From NCBI GenBank assembly GCA_020635395.1, contig JACJZV010000004.1:1-64000 (forward strand): a stretch of 64,000 nt of DNA, written 5' to 3'. This DNA comes from Flavobacteriales bacterium (GTDB taxonomy: Bacteria > Bacteroidota > Bacteroidia > NS11-12g > UBA9320). The position numbers were made by a program, and so were the translations under genes. The notes beneath the pieces were generated by a model. That model was not told the origin of the DNA and made no database searches. It saw only the letters and a list, made by a program, of their open reading frames with translations. Shown one piece after another: positions 45,914 through 54,086 of the stretch; position 1 is the first letter of the stretch; each line of letters starts with the position of its first letter.

Positions 45914-46451
45914 TTTCTTTTTTTAGAAACGCAATTGACAATAACGTATAATCTGCTTTTTGAGCCGACACTTCTTCTAAAATGGCCTTACCCAAATCTG
46001 TGGCCTTAGCAAATTCGGACAGTTCATTATAGCTATTGTTAATGATGTTAAGTGTATTCTCTTTGGCGGCCTTAATCATGTTCCAAGCTTGGTCGCTTAC
46101 ATAAATTTGCTGCGATACGTTGTGATTAAATTCGTCATTTACTGTTTGTATGAGTACATGTTTAAATTCGGTGGCAGAAAGCGATGGAGATACGGTACGC
46201 ATTACTAAATTATCCATTTTAATGCGTTCTAACAGAATGGTTAATCGTTCGTAGGCCTGCAACTTGGTGGGCAAAATTGCATTGTTCAATTTCGATTTTA
46301 CGCTAAGCTCTTTTCTTTTAAAATCTTCGTCAAGCATTTTTTTCATGGTAAAATAGGATACCCAAAAAACAATTACTGAAGGCAACAAAATTTGAACAAA
46401 CTGAACAAACATTTGCCAAGAATCTACTGCTAAAAACAATTTGTAAATCAT
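45897..46451 (-). CDS. Membrane-anchored helical protein of unknown function
   Basis: A 184-residue protein with one N-terminal transmembrane helix (about 16-36) and a helical soluble part (DFKRKELSVKSKLNNAILPT). Similar short proteins occur in Bacteroidota, but I cannot name a function. It is the first gene of the nucleotidase transcript and overlaps the next gene. Confidence 0.75.
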   Translation of the reverse strand: MIYKLFLAVDSWQMFVQFVQILLPSVIVFWVSYFTMKKMLDEDFKRKELSVKSKLNNAILPTKLQAYERLTILLERIKMDNLVMRTVSPSLSATEFKHVLIQTVNDEFNHNVSQQIYVSDQAWNMIKAAKENTLNIINNSYNELSEFAKATDLGKAILEEVSAQKADYTLLSIAFLKKEIDLVF

Positions 46452-46495
46452 AAAACTGGGTGTAAAATTAATGGTAAAACGAAGTTTGATGAATT

Positions 46496-46522
46496 TTTGA
46501 TGTTAAAAATTAGATATTTTTG
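46496..46522 (+). promoter_or_regulatory. Promoter of the A-type Fe-S carrier gene
   Basis: TTTG at 46496-46499 and TATTTTTG at 46515-46522, spacer 15 nt (a little short). The -7 element ends 8 nt before the ATG. Confidence 0.5.
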
Positions 46523-46530
46523 CTTGCAAC

Positions 46531-46872
46531 ATGGAAACATTAACCCCCAATCCTGTAAGATTTTCAAAAGGAGCCATTCAAAAACTTGAGGAGATACGAA
46601 AAGAAAACAAAGGAAAAAGCCCTTTTTTGAGAATTGGCGTAAAAGGCGGCGGTTGCTCTGGCTTATCATATCTTTTGGCCTTTGATGAAAAAACTGACAA
46701 AGACAATGTTTATGCAATAGACGGTTTCAAAATTATCATCAACAAGGCTCATGTAATGTATGTTTTGGGCATGGAAATAGATTATGAACATGGCCTTAAA
46801 TCGAGAGGTTTTACATTTAACAATCCAAATGCAAAAGAAACCTGTGGCTGCGGAGAGAGTTTTTCGACCTAA
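46531..46872 (+). CDS. HesB/IscA-family iron-sulfur cluster assembly protein
   Basis: A 113-residue A-type carrier. The three conserved cysteines are Cys42 (GGGCSG), Cys105 and Cys107 (CGCGES). It accepts and delivers Fe-S clusters in the cytoplasm. It is encoded alone rather than in a suf or isc operon, so which system it serves is not clear. Confidence 0.95.
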   Translation: METLTPNPVRFSKGAIQKLEEIRKENKGKSPFLRIGVKGGGCSGLSYLLAFDEKTDKDNVYAIDGFKIIINKAHVMYVLGMEIDYEHGLKSRGFTFNNPNAKETCGCGESFST

Positions 46873-46975
46873 AACCGCTACATAATGTGACACTGGGGCG
46901 ACAAATGTTTGACACAAACAATCCAAAAGCAATGTAGCTTCGTGTGAACGTTGGCTCTATTCCCCGTTGTTTTTT

Positions 46976-48922
46976 ATGAAATACATTTTACTTTTTGCCC
47001 CTTTGTTTTTATTGAGTTTATTATCGGATGCACAATGCACTGGCACGTTTAACTCACATTTGGCTTTTTCTGATTCTTGCAACAAGTATCAATTTGAGGT
47101 AACTCATACTGTTGACACTTGCAATAAGCATGATATTAAGGTGTTTAAAAATGGTTCTACTACCCCCTATTACACAACCACCAGCAGAAATTTTAAGGTA
47201 ACATTTGCCGATACTGGTACTTACATTGTTCGGGTTTCGATAAAAAATACCTGCACAAAATGCGACACTTTATTTTATAACACCATTCACGTTACGTGTG
47301 GTTCATCAAGTTCATCTACAAGCTGTAATTGGAGCAAAGCCAAAATTCAATATTCCGCAAAATGCAAGAATTACACCTTCGAAATGGGTTCTATTGATAC
47401 GTGCCTGCAATACACAACGGCAGTCATTAAAGCCGGAACCTCCACTTGGGACACCGTTTCGCACAACCGTGTTTTTAACTACACTTTTGCTTCGACAGGT
47501 TTGTATTATATTAAAACAACATTTTACAACAAATGCCACCAATGCGATACGTTTATTGCCCAACCAATCAATGTGACTTGCGATACTACCAAAACGTGCA
47601 ATTGGAGCAAGGCCAAAATTCAATACTCGGCAAAATGCAAGAATTACACTTTTGAAATGGGTTCTATTGATACATGCCTGCAATACACAACTACGGTTAT
47701 TAAAGCCGGAACTTCCACTTGGGACACCATTTCGCATAGCAGAGTTTTTAACTACACCTTTGCCAGCACGGGTTTGTATTACATAAAAACAAAGTTTTAC
47801 AACAAATGCCATCAATGCGATACGGCCATCGTTCAATCAATAAACGTAACCTGCGATACCACCAAAACATGCGATTGGAGCAAAGCCAAAATTCAATACT
47901 CGGCAAAATGCAGGAATTACACCTTCGAAATGGGTTCTATTGATACATGCCTGCAATACACAACTACGGTCATCAAAGCCGGAACTTCTACTTGGGATAC
48001 CATTTCGCACAATAGAGTTTTTAACTACACCTTTGCCAGCACGGGCTTGTATTACATAAAAACAAAGTTTTACAACAAATGCCACCAATGCGATACGGCC
48101 ATCGTTCAATCGCTAAACGTAACCTGTGACACCACCAAAACGTGCGATTGGAGCAAAGCCAAAATTCAATTTTCGGCAAAATGCAAGAATTACACCTTCG
48201 AAATGGGCGGTTATATAGATACCTGTGTTAAATATACAACTGCTACCATTAAGGCCGGAAGCTCCACTTATGATACAATTTCCAACAGTCGTGTATTTAA
48301 TTACACCTTCCCTTCGACCGGTTTGTATTATGTTGTTACCCATTTCTACAACAAGTGCCATAATTGCGATACCGTAATCTATCGTCCGATTCAGGTAAAC
48401 TGCGACTCCACCTATTCCTGCAATTTTAGCAAGGCAAAAATTCAATATTCAGCAAAATGCAATAAATATACCTTCGAAATGGGTTCTATAGACACTTGTT
48501 TGCAGTATTCAACAGTTTTATATACACCTGGTACAAATCAATTTACCACTTTGTCGAGCAGCAGGGTTTTTAGCTATACATTTCCATCGAAAGGAACTTA
48601 CCAAATAGCTACTTTGTTTCACGACAAATGCCATAATTGCGACACGCTGCTTTACACTCAAATAAATGTTTCATGCGACAGTATTAGCGGGATTTACCAA
48701 CCGAATATGGCCAATTTTTATGTGGTTCCGAATCCTGCCGACAATTATTTAAGGGTTGATTTTGCCGGAAGTACTACCGAAATTGTGTTGCAAGATTTAA
48801 AGGGCGTTGTTATATACCGAGGCAACACGATCAATCCGGTTATCAATACCTCCGAAATACAAAATGGTATTTACTTTTTGAGAATCGGGTTTCAAACCGC
48901 CAGAGTAGAGATTATTCATTAG
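46976..48922 (+). CDS. Cys-rich repeat protein with T9SS sorting domain
   Basis: A 648-residue secreted protein. Signal peptide residues 1-20 end SDAQ. One divergent and five closely similar repeats of about 91 residues follow, each with six Cys and motifs SKAKIQYSAKCKNYTFEMGS, DTCLQYT and YNKCHQCDT. Residues about 575-648 (FYVVPNPADNYL to the end) form a T9SS type A sorting domain. I start at the ATG at 46976, giving an intact signal peptide, rather than the in-frame TTG at 46967. It is probably a surface or extracellular protein stabilised by disulfides; the function is unknown. Confidence 0.88.
   Translation: MKYILLFAPLFLLSLLSDAQCTGTFNSHLAFSDSCNKYQFEVTHTVDTCNKHDIKVFKNGSTTPYYTTTSRNFKVTFADTGTYIVRVSIKNTCTKCDTLFYNTIHVTCGSSSSSTSCNWSKAKIQYSAKCKNYTFEMGSIDTCLQYTTAVIKAGTSTWDTVSHNRVFNYTFASTGLYYIKTTFYNKCHQCDTFIAQPINVTCDTTKTCNWSKAKIQYSAKCKNYTFEMGSIDTCLQYTTTVIKAGTSTWDTISHSRVFNYTFASTGLYYIKTKFYNKCHQCDTAIVQSINVTCDTTKTCDWSKAKIQYSAKCRNYTFEMGSIDTCLQYTTTVIKAGTSTWDTISHNRVFNYTFASTGLYYIKTKFYNKCHQCDTAIVQSLNVTCDTTKTCDWSKAKIQFSAKCKNYTFEMGGYIDTCVKYTTATIKAGSSTYDTISNSRVFNYTFPSTGLYYVVTHFYNKCHNCDTVIYRPIQVNCDSTYSCNFSKAKIQYSAKCNKYTFEMGSIDTCLQYSTVLYTPGTNQFTTLSSSRVFSYTFPSKGTYQIATLFHDKCHNCDTLLYTQINVSCDSISGIYQPNMANFYVVPNPADNYLRVDFAGSTTEIVLQDLKGVVIYRGNTINPVINTSEIQNGIYFLRIGFQTARVEIIH
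47324..48691 (+). repeat. Five tandem 273-276-bp coding repeats
   Basis: Units start at 47324, 47597, 47870, 48143 and 48419: three periods of 273 bp and one of 276. The first three are nearly identical at the DNA level. The later ones have more changes, so the array likely grew by recent duplication from the first copies. Confidence 0.92.
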
Positions 48923-48951
48923 ATGCAGTTTTGAAAAAAAACAGCTTAAAT

Positions 48952-48981
48952 AAAAAGCCCCGCTGATTGGCGGGGCTTTTT
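48952..48981. terminator. Bidirectional Rho-independent terminator
   Basis: The 12-bp stem aaaaagccccgc/gcggggcttttt with loop tgattg sits between the convergent T9SS gene and rplI. Confidence 0.93.
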
Positions 48982-49000
48982 ATTTATTCAGTTTTTTAAT

Positions 49001-49444
49001 TTATTCACTGATAACGCTAAGGTTGATGGCGGCTTCAACACCTCTGTGCAAATATACTTTTGCGGTGTAGTCGCCCAATTCCTTAATGTCGTTGGCAATA
49101 GCAATTTTCTTTCTATCAATGTCATGACCTTTTTCTTTCAAAGCATGTGCAATTTGAATGGTAGTAACCGATCCAAAAATTTTGCCATTGCTTCCGGCTT
49201 TAGTTCCAATAGTCAATGTCATTCCTTCAAGAGCTTTTGCTGTATCCTCGGCGGCAGCCAAAATAGCAGCTTGTTTACGCTGAGTTTGTTTGATGTTTTC
49301 AGCCAAAACTTTCAAGTTTGAACTGGTTGCCAAAACAGCTATTCCCTGTGGAATAAGGTAGTTTCGACCGTAGCCATTTCTTACCTCAACCACCTCGTTT
49401 TTATATCCGAGTTTTGATACGTCTTCTTTTAAAATTACTTTCAT
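49001..49444 (-). CDS. rplI: 50S ribosomal protein L9
   Basis: A 147-residue ribosomal protein. The conserved N-terminal signature VKGYARNFLIP-like segment is NGYGRNYLIPQG at about 23-34, followed by a long connecting helix and the C-terminal rRNA-binding domain. It is the last gene of the rpsF-rpsR-rplI operon. Confidence 0.97.
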   Translation of the reverse strand: MKVILKEDVSKLGYKNEVVEVRNGYGRNYLIPQGIAVLATSSNLKVLAENIKQTQRKQAAILAAAEDTAKALEGMTLTIGTKAGSNGKIFGSVTTIQIAHALKEKGHDIDRKKIAIANDIKELGDYTAKVYLHRGVEAAINLSVISE

Positions 49445-49471
49445 TTCTTGTGTTTTAAAATTTGATTAGAC

Positions 49472-49741
49472 TTATTTTAAACCATCGGCAACGAATGGAA
49501 GAACTGCAATATGACGAGCTCTTTTAACTGCCTGAGCTATTTTTCGTTGATACTTCAACGAAGTTCCTGTAAGACGACGAGGTAAAATTTTACCTTGCTC
49601 ATTTACAAATTTCAACAAAAACTCAGGGTTTTTATAGTCAATGTATTTTATGCCGCTTTTCTTAAATCGACAGTATTTCTTTTGTCCTTGATTGATTGGA
49701 CGGTTAGAAAACACGAAATTTTTTGCTCCTTTTTTGCTCAT
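49472..49741 (-). CDS. rpsR: 30S ribosomal protein S18
   Basis: An 89-residue small-subunit protein. IDYKNPEFLLKFVNEQGKIL and the LPRRLTGTSLKYQRKIAQAV block (shortened) are the family signature. It overlaps the rpsF stop by four bases (ATGA). Confidence 0.97.
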   Translation of the reverse strand: MSKKGAKNFVFSNRPINQGQKKYCRFKKSGIKYIDYKNPEFLLKFVNEQGKILPRRLTGTSLKYQRKIAQAVKRARHIAVLPFVADGLK

Positions 49742-50112
49742 GCTGTTACTTCTTTTTCGGTTTCAACTGCTTTTTTCTTAAAATCACCGTTTCTTCTTCG
49801 GTCGTTATACTTGATTGCGTGTTTGTTTAACGCAGTTGTCAGATAACGCATTACTTGCTCATCACGTCTGTAAGCCAACTCCAATTTGGCAACCAAATCG
49901 CCAGGAGCTTTAAACTCAAAAATGTGATAAAAGCCTGTAACTTTCTTTTGAATCGGGTACGCAAGTTTGGTGAGTCCCCAATTTTCTTCGTGGACAATCT
50001 CACCATCGTTTTCTGTGATTAACTGTCTGAAACTTGCGATAGCATCTTCCATTTGCTTATCAGACAGCACGGGTGTTAAAATAATCACAGATTCATACTG
50101 TTTCTTTTCCAT
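49738..50112 (-). CDS. rpsF: 30S ribosomal protein S6
   Basis: A 124-residue protein starting at the ATG at 50112 (MEKKQYES). ESVIILTPVLSDKQ and YPIQKKVTGFYHIFEF are family blocks. A much longer frame runs upstream through the REP-like DNA and is not the gene start. Promoter element TACCTTTG lies 40 nt upstream. Confidence 0.96.
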   Translation of the reverse strand: MEKKQYESVIILTPVLSDKQMEDAIASFRQLITENDGEIVHEENWGLTKLAYPIQKKVTGFYHIFEFKAPGDLVAKLELAYRRDEQVMRYLTTALNKHAIKYNDRRRNGDFKKKAVETEKEVTA

Positions 50113-50152
50113 TTTTTTAACTAAAAAAGTGCTTTTTAAATTTAAAAGTCGG

Positions 50153-50160
50153 CAAAGGTA
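50153..50160 (-). promoter_or_regulatory. rpsF -7 promoter element (TACCTTTG)
   Basis: An exact -7 consensus on the minus strand, 40 nt before the rpsF ATG and about 50 bp from the left REP-like hairpin. The -33 box is poor. Confidence 0.65.
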
Positions 50161-50210
50161 AGATTTATGATGTAAAATAAAAAGTGAATAGTGCAGAAAT
50201 GTGACTGTTT

Positions 50211-50264
50211 GAGCCGCCCCGAAGGGGCAGCTCAAAGATACCCGCGGCAACGCCTCGGGCAGCA
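50211..50264. repeat. Left inverted REP-like element
   Basis: Contains the hairpin gccccgaaggggc (50216-50228) and ggcaacgcctc (50246-50256). Both are reverse complements of segments in the right element: an 18-bp shared core agctgccccttcggggcg plus gaggcgttgcc. Confidence 0.85.
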
Positions 50265-50342
50265 TAAAGTAAATCAAAACCTTGCAACTAGCTCAAAAAC
50301 AAAAAAATAGGAAGATTATCAATATTTCGTTTCATTTGTATT

Positions 50343-50798
50343 ATGTCTCAATCACTAACAAAACTATACGTTCACATTATTTTTCATACCAAGTACAGTC
50401 AACCCCTTATTCGTAAACAAGACAAAGAAAAATTATACGCCTACATTGGTTCGGTCCTGAATACAAATAAATCAACACCTATTAAAATTAATGGCATCGA
50501 AAACCACATTCATATTTTTTGCCTACTGTCAAAAAATATTGCCTTATCCAAATTAGTTGAAGAAATAAAACGACACAGCAGCAGATGGATAAAAACCATT
50601 GACCCTCATTATAAGAACTTTGCTTGGCAGGGTGGATACGGTGCATTTTCGGTATGTCCATCAAAATTTGATGCAGTAAAAAAATACATCGAAAATCAAG
50701 AAGAACACCATAAGAAAAAAGATGCCAGAAAAGAATACATTCAATTCCTTGAAAAACACCAAATCGAATTTGACGAAAACTATTTGTGGACTGACTAA
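50343..50798 (+). CDS. REP-associated / IS200-like Y1 tyrosine transposase (RAYT)
   Basis: A 151-residue HUH single-stranded DNA transposase. The HUH motif is in GIENHIHIFCLL (about 52-63), and the candidate catalytic Tyr is in VKKYIENQEEHH. It resembles IS200/IS605 TnpA and RAYT proteins. It is flanked by inverted REP-like hairpins and no second transposase ORF is present. I infer a RAYT that acts on the flanking repeats. It looks intact. Confidence 0.9.
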   Translation: MSQSLTKLYVHIIFHTKYSQPLIRKQDKEKLYAYIGSVLNTNKSTPIKINGIENHIHIFCLLSKNIALSKLVEEIKRHSSRWIKTIDPHYKNFAWQGGYGAFSVCPSKFDAVKKYIENQEEHHKKKDARKEYIQFLEKHQIEFDENYLWTD

Positions 50799-50801
50799 TT
50801 T

Positions 50802-50850
50802 TTCTGAGGCGTTGCCTCAGGCCATGATAAGCTGCCCCTTCGGGGCGAGC
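50802..50850. repeat. Right inverted REP-like element
   Basis: gaggcgttgcc at 50806-50816 and the hairpin gccccttcggggc at 50834-50846 mirror the left element. It starts three bases after the RAYT stop. Confidence 0.85.
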
Positions 50851-50864
50851 CTATCCCATCCCAT

Positions 50865-50896
50865 CGCCCTGAAAGGGCAACCCACGATAACCCGTG
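50865..50896. repeat. Two short hairpins in the RAYT right flank
   Basis: gccctgaaagggc (50865-50877) and ccacgataacccgtgg (50882-50896) are small inverted repeats. They look like further degenerate REP units. Confidence 0.6.
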
Positions 50897-50903
50897 GCAT
50901 CGC

Positions 50904-50977
50904 CTCGGGAGTTAGTGACACCATCTCGGGAGTTGGCAGCACCATCTCGGGAGTTGGCAGCATCGCCTCGGGAGCGG
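50904..50977 (+). repeat. Short tandem array, period 21 bp
   Basis: ctcgggagtt-containing units start at 50904, 50925, 50946 and 50967, each 21 bp apart. The first unit is most diverged. It abuts the 3' end of ung. Confidence 0.88.
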
Positions 50978-50998
50978 TGGTGAAATCGCCACCATAAG

Positions 50999-51676
50999 CT
51001 AAACGCTCCAGTCTATCTCTCCGAATCCTTTACCTCTCAAAAAAGAATTACAGCTTGAAAAATGTTTATTGCCAAACCAATGGCCTTTGTTTGCACTCAG
51101 CGGACTGGGATGCCCGCTAAGCAACACCAAATGTTTTTGACTGTCAATGTGTTTACCTTTCTGTTTGGCGTAGCCACCCCACAACATAAAAACCAGATCT
51201 TTCCGCTTTTCATTGAGAAGCTCAATTATCTTATCCGTAAATATCTCCCAGCCTTTGTTTTGATGCGAACCCGCTTTATGTGCCTCAACGGTTAAAGTAG
51301 CGTTTAGAAGCAGCACACCCTGTTCAGCCCAACAACTTAAATCACCGTGAGTTGGGGGGGCAATATCCAAATCCGATTTAATTTCTTTGAAAATATTAAT
51401 CAGCGATGGTGGTTGCTCCACTCCCCTATTTACCGAAAAACACAAGCCGTGTGCCTGCCCCACCCCATGATATGGGTCTTGCCCAATAATGACCACTTTT
51501 ACCCGATGAAAAGGACACGCATCAAGAGCTGCAAAGATTTTATTTCCGGGTGGAAAAATAATCTTCCCTAATTGCTTTTGGCTTACAAGAAATTCCTTTA
51601 ATTTTTTAAAATAGTCCTTCTCAAACTCAGGTTGCAGCACCTCCAACCATGATTTTTCGAGCGATACACTACTCAT
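50999..51676 (-). CDS. ung: Uracil-DNA glycosylase
   Basis: A 225-residue family 1 UDG, excising uracil from DNA. The active-site Asp motif is GQDPYHG, the catalytic His motif is SGHPSPLS, and LLLNATLTVE is the third block. The ATG is inside the stop region of the small membrane ORF (8-bp overlap). The 3' end touches the REP-like array. Confidence 0.96.
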   Translation of the reverse strand: MSSVSLEKSWLEVLQPEFEKDYFKKLKEFLVSQKQLGKIIFPPGNKIFAALDACPFHRVKVVIIGQDPYHGVGQAHGLCFSVNRGVEQPPSLINIFKEIKSDLDIAPPTHGDLSCWAEQGVLLLNATLTVEAHKAGSHQNKGWEIFTDKIIELLNEKRKDLVFMLWGGYAKQKGKHIDSQKHLVLLSGHPSPLSANKGHWFGNKHFSSCNSFLRGKGFGEIDWSV

Positions 51677-51806
51677 CTGTTTCCTGATTTTTGGGGTAAT
51701 ACTGGCTTTTTTTTACGTACTTATTAATCATAAAAAAAGAGGTAATCAACAGCAAGAGTATGAACCCTGCAAAAACCAATATTTTCTTTTTTTGAGTGTT
51801 ATCCAT
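51669..51806 (-). CDS. 45-residue single-pass membrane protein
   Basis: MDNTQKKKILVFAGFILLLL is the N-terminus: short basic start, then one transmembrane helix (about 9-28), then a charged tail. It ends at TAG (51669-51671), overlapping the ung start by 8 bases, which implies translational coupling. No homologue family is known to me. The codon frame is clean and the reading context supports a real gene, but it is small. Confidence 0.6.
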   Translation of the reverse strand: MDNTQKKKILVFAGFILLLLITSFFMINKYVKKSQYYPKNQETDE

Positions 51807-51818
51807 TTTTAAGATATA

Positions 51819-51847
51819 AGCCTGTCAGGTTTAAAACCTGACAGGCT
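51819..51847. repeat. Perfect 14-bp intergenic palindrome
   Basis: agcctgtcaggttt and aaacctgacaggct are exact complements with one base between. It lies between the DPP III gene stop (minus strand) and the small ORF start. No T-run follows on the minus strand. Comparable cctgtcagg palindromes are seen dispersed in Bacteroidota intergenic DNA. Confidence 0.85.
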
Positions 51848-51860
51848 AACAGTTTCTTTA

Positions 51861-53936
51861 TCAGTTTCCGTCGTTGCCCAAAAAACTATAGTTTTTGCTG
51901 TAATAGAGCATTTGTTCTATAAAGTTTTGGCTGTGCGATACTTTCAAATCTTTAAATGCATCACCATTCATTACGGGGGTTAATGTAGGCTGAACAAAGC
52001 CACTATAGGGTGCAATGTTAAATTGCTCGTAACGCTGTTTCACTTCTTTCATCAATTCTTGGTCAGCTTTTATACCATAACCTTCAACCAATTTTTCGGC
52101 AGCGGCAAAATCTCCTTCCGACTTAATTCGTTGAATTTCGCGAAGCAAATCACCAAAAAGTACTTTCAATTTGGCATAATCATTTATCACAAAATAGGTT
52201 TTCCCGTTAACCACTTTTTTCTCAATTACGTTTTCGGCAGCACCTTTTTCCATGCACCACTTGGCCACCAACTGACGGTTTCTCATGTGGTCTTCTTCCA
52301 CATTTTCGCCAGCTTCCAATCTTCTCAACTGAAGCATTAACCCATTGGTTATGTACCCATCGTATTGAGCTTTGCCTACATCAAGGCTTTCCATCAAACC
52401 AAGATCCACCAATTTTTGGTCGTATATGTAATACAATCCCACCAAATCAGCACGGGCTTCTTCAAGCGTATTGGAATAGTTTTTAAGAGTTTCTTTTGGC
52501 GTGCCTATTCCATCATTGATTCTGCCAGAGGCATGTCCGATAACCTCGTGCATGGCGGTGTGAAGTTTTCCACCCAATTTACTATATTTTTTTACTCGTT
52601 CTCTTACCGCCTCATCCAAGTAAAATTCATCCACCGAACCACTACCAGCCGCATCTTCATAAGCCTGAACAATATTGCCCAAACTCACTGATTTTGAACC
52701 ATGAGTAGCTCGAATCCAATTGCTGTTTGGCAGATTTATTCCGATTGGAGTTGATGGTGCGGCATCACCACTTTCCATGGCCACATTCACTACTTTATAG
52801 CTCACACCCACCACATTTGGTTTTTTGTGCTCTTTCATTATCGGCGAGTTATCTTCAAACCATTGAGCATTTTCGCTCATTGTCTGCATACGTTTCGAAG
52901 CTTCGAAATCTTTAATTTGAACCACTCCTTCAAAGGCACCTTTGTAGCCAATGGCATCTCCATATACCTCAATAAAACCAAGTATAAAATCAATATCCCC
53001 TTCGGTTGATTTTACCCATTCAAGATTTGTTTTGTCCCAAACGCTCAAATCTCCAGTTCTGAAATATTCAATCAACATTCCAATATGTTTGGCTTGCTGG
53101 TCATTCTCGGCCACGCCTTTGGCTTTTTCGAGCCAATAAATCATTTTATCCATTGCCGCTCCATACAAGCCACCTGATTTATAGGTCAAATCTATTAGCT
53201 TGCCATTTTCTTTTACCAACCTTGAGTTTAGGCCATATTCTATTGGCTCTTTCTCATCCTTTTTCATTTGATTTTTGTAATGAGCAATTGCCTCGGTTTC
53301 ACTTATTCCATCGCCATAATAGTTGTTGGCAGAAGAAACAATTCCGTCAAAACCCTTTTCTTTAACCACTTTTTTAGCATCTACCTTTGGGTCGAACAAA
53401 ATGGTTTTTAATTTTGCGTAAAGAGATTCTTTTGTCTCATTTCCAACTAAAGGCCACGTTGCTTTTGGCGAATTATTCATCAGGGTTAAAAAGTAATCAG
53501 CCGAAAATTCGGGCATAATTTTTTTCTCAGAATAGTGATGATGGATGCCGTTGCTAAACCAAATTCTTTTGAGGTAAACCACAAAATTATCCCAATCTTT
53601 TCCAGACTTTTCGCCTTCGTAATTCTCATAAATTTGCTCTAATGTTCTGCGAATCTGAATGTTGTGTTTATAATTGCTCGCATAAATTATATCTCTACCA
53701 CACAAAGAGGCCTGAGATAAATAATATACCAATTCCTTTTGTTTGGCCGATAAATTTTCAAAACCCGGCACTTGGTATCGCAACACCTGAATATCGGCAA
53801 AACGGTCAACTTTTACATCAAATGTCGATGTATCTTGGGTTGCTTCTGTAACTTTTGTTTCTTTCTTCTTTGTATTTTTACAGGAGACAACCAAAAAAAA
53901 CAATGCGGCCAATCCCCAAATCAATTTATTTTTCAT
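51861..53936 (-). CDS. Dipeptidyl-peptidase III-like M49 metallopeptidase, lipoprotein
   Basis: A 691-residue protein. Residues 1-19 form a signal peptide ending in lipobox VVSC. The zinc motif is HEVIGH at 463-468 (family H-E-x-x-G-H) and the third ligand region is EEARAD at 492-497. The roughly 30-residue spacing fits bacterial DPP III enzymes such as those of Bacteroides. It is expected to release dipeptides from the N-terminus of short peptides, outside the cytoplasm. The palindrome at 51819 follows its stop. Confidence 0.93.
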   Translation of the reverse strand: MKNKLIWGLAALFFLVVSCKNTKKKETKVTEATQDTSTFDVKVDRFADIQVLRYQVPGFENLSAKQKELVYYLSQASLCGRDIIYASNYKHNIQIRRTLEQIYENYEGEKSGKDWDNFVVYLKRIWFSNGIHHHYSEKKIMPEFSADYFLTLMNNSPKATWPLVGNETKESLYAKLKTILFDPKVDAKKVVKEKGFDGIVSSANNYYGDGISETEAIAHYKNQMKKDEKEPIEYGLNSRLVKENGKLIDLTYKSGGLYGAAMDKMIYWLEKAKGVAENDQQAKHIGMLIEYFRTGDLSVWDKTNLEWVKSTEGDIDFILGFIEVYGDAIGYKGAFEGVVQIKDFEASKRMQTMSENAQWFEDNSPIMKEHKKPNVVGVSYKVVNVAMESGDAAPSTPIGINLPNSNWIRATHGSKSVSLGNIVQAYEDAAGSGSVDEFYLDEAVRERVKKYSKLGGKLHTAMHEVIGHASGRINDGIGTPKETLKNYSNTLEEARADLVGLYYIYDQKLVDLGLMESLDVGKAQYDGYITNGLMLQLRRLEAGENVEEDHMRNRQLVAKWCMEKGAAENVIEKKVVNGKTYFVINDYAKLKVLFGDLLREIQRIKSEGDFAAAEKLVEGYGIKADQELMKEVKQRYEQFNIAPYSGFVQPTLTPVMNGDAFKDLKVSHSQNFIEQMLYYSKNYSFLGNDGN

Positions 53937-54074
53937 ATTTCTTATTTTCTTTTTGAGTAATGCAAATCAATGATTTTTTTAGAACTATTGCCAGCGAAAA
54001 TAAAAATGAAGCAGCTATAACCAATCTTCTCATTACTCAATGCGTTGCAAAAATCAAAAAATAAACAAATCAAC

Positions 54075-54082
54075 TAATTTTG
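54075..54082 (+). promoter_or_regulatory. -7 element (TAATTTTG) of the acyltransferase gene
   Basis: An exact -7 consensus ending 4 nt before the ATG at 54087; the transcript would start at or near the start codon. No good -33 box at the usual spacing. Confidence 0.5.
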
Positions 54083-54086
54083 CCCG

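Noticed and set aside
47312..48445. Minus-strand frames opposite the Cys-rich repeats
   Set aside because: They are antisense shadows of the repeat gene and repeat with the same period; no start or domain.
50113..50277. 55-codon extension of rpsF into the REP-like element
   Set aside because: S6 has its normal N-terminus at 50112; the extension reads the hairpin and crosses the promoter.
50722..50997. Plus-strand frame through the RAYT 3' end and REP array
   Set aside because: It reads through the tandem repeat, giving repetitive Gly/Ser/Val-rich protein, and overlaps RAYT in another frame.
53960..54064. 34-codon plus-strand ORF upstream of the acyltransferase gene
   Set aside because: An ATG-to-TAA frame exists, but it has no domain or membrane pattern and no promoter that I can support.
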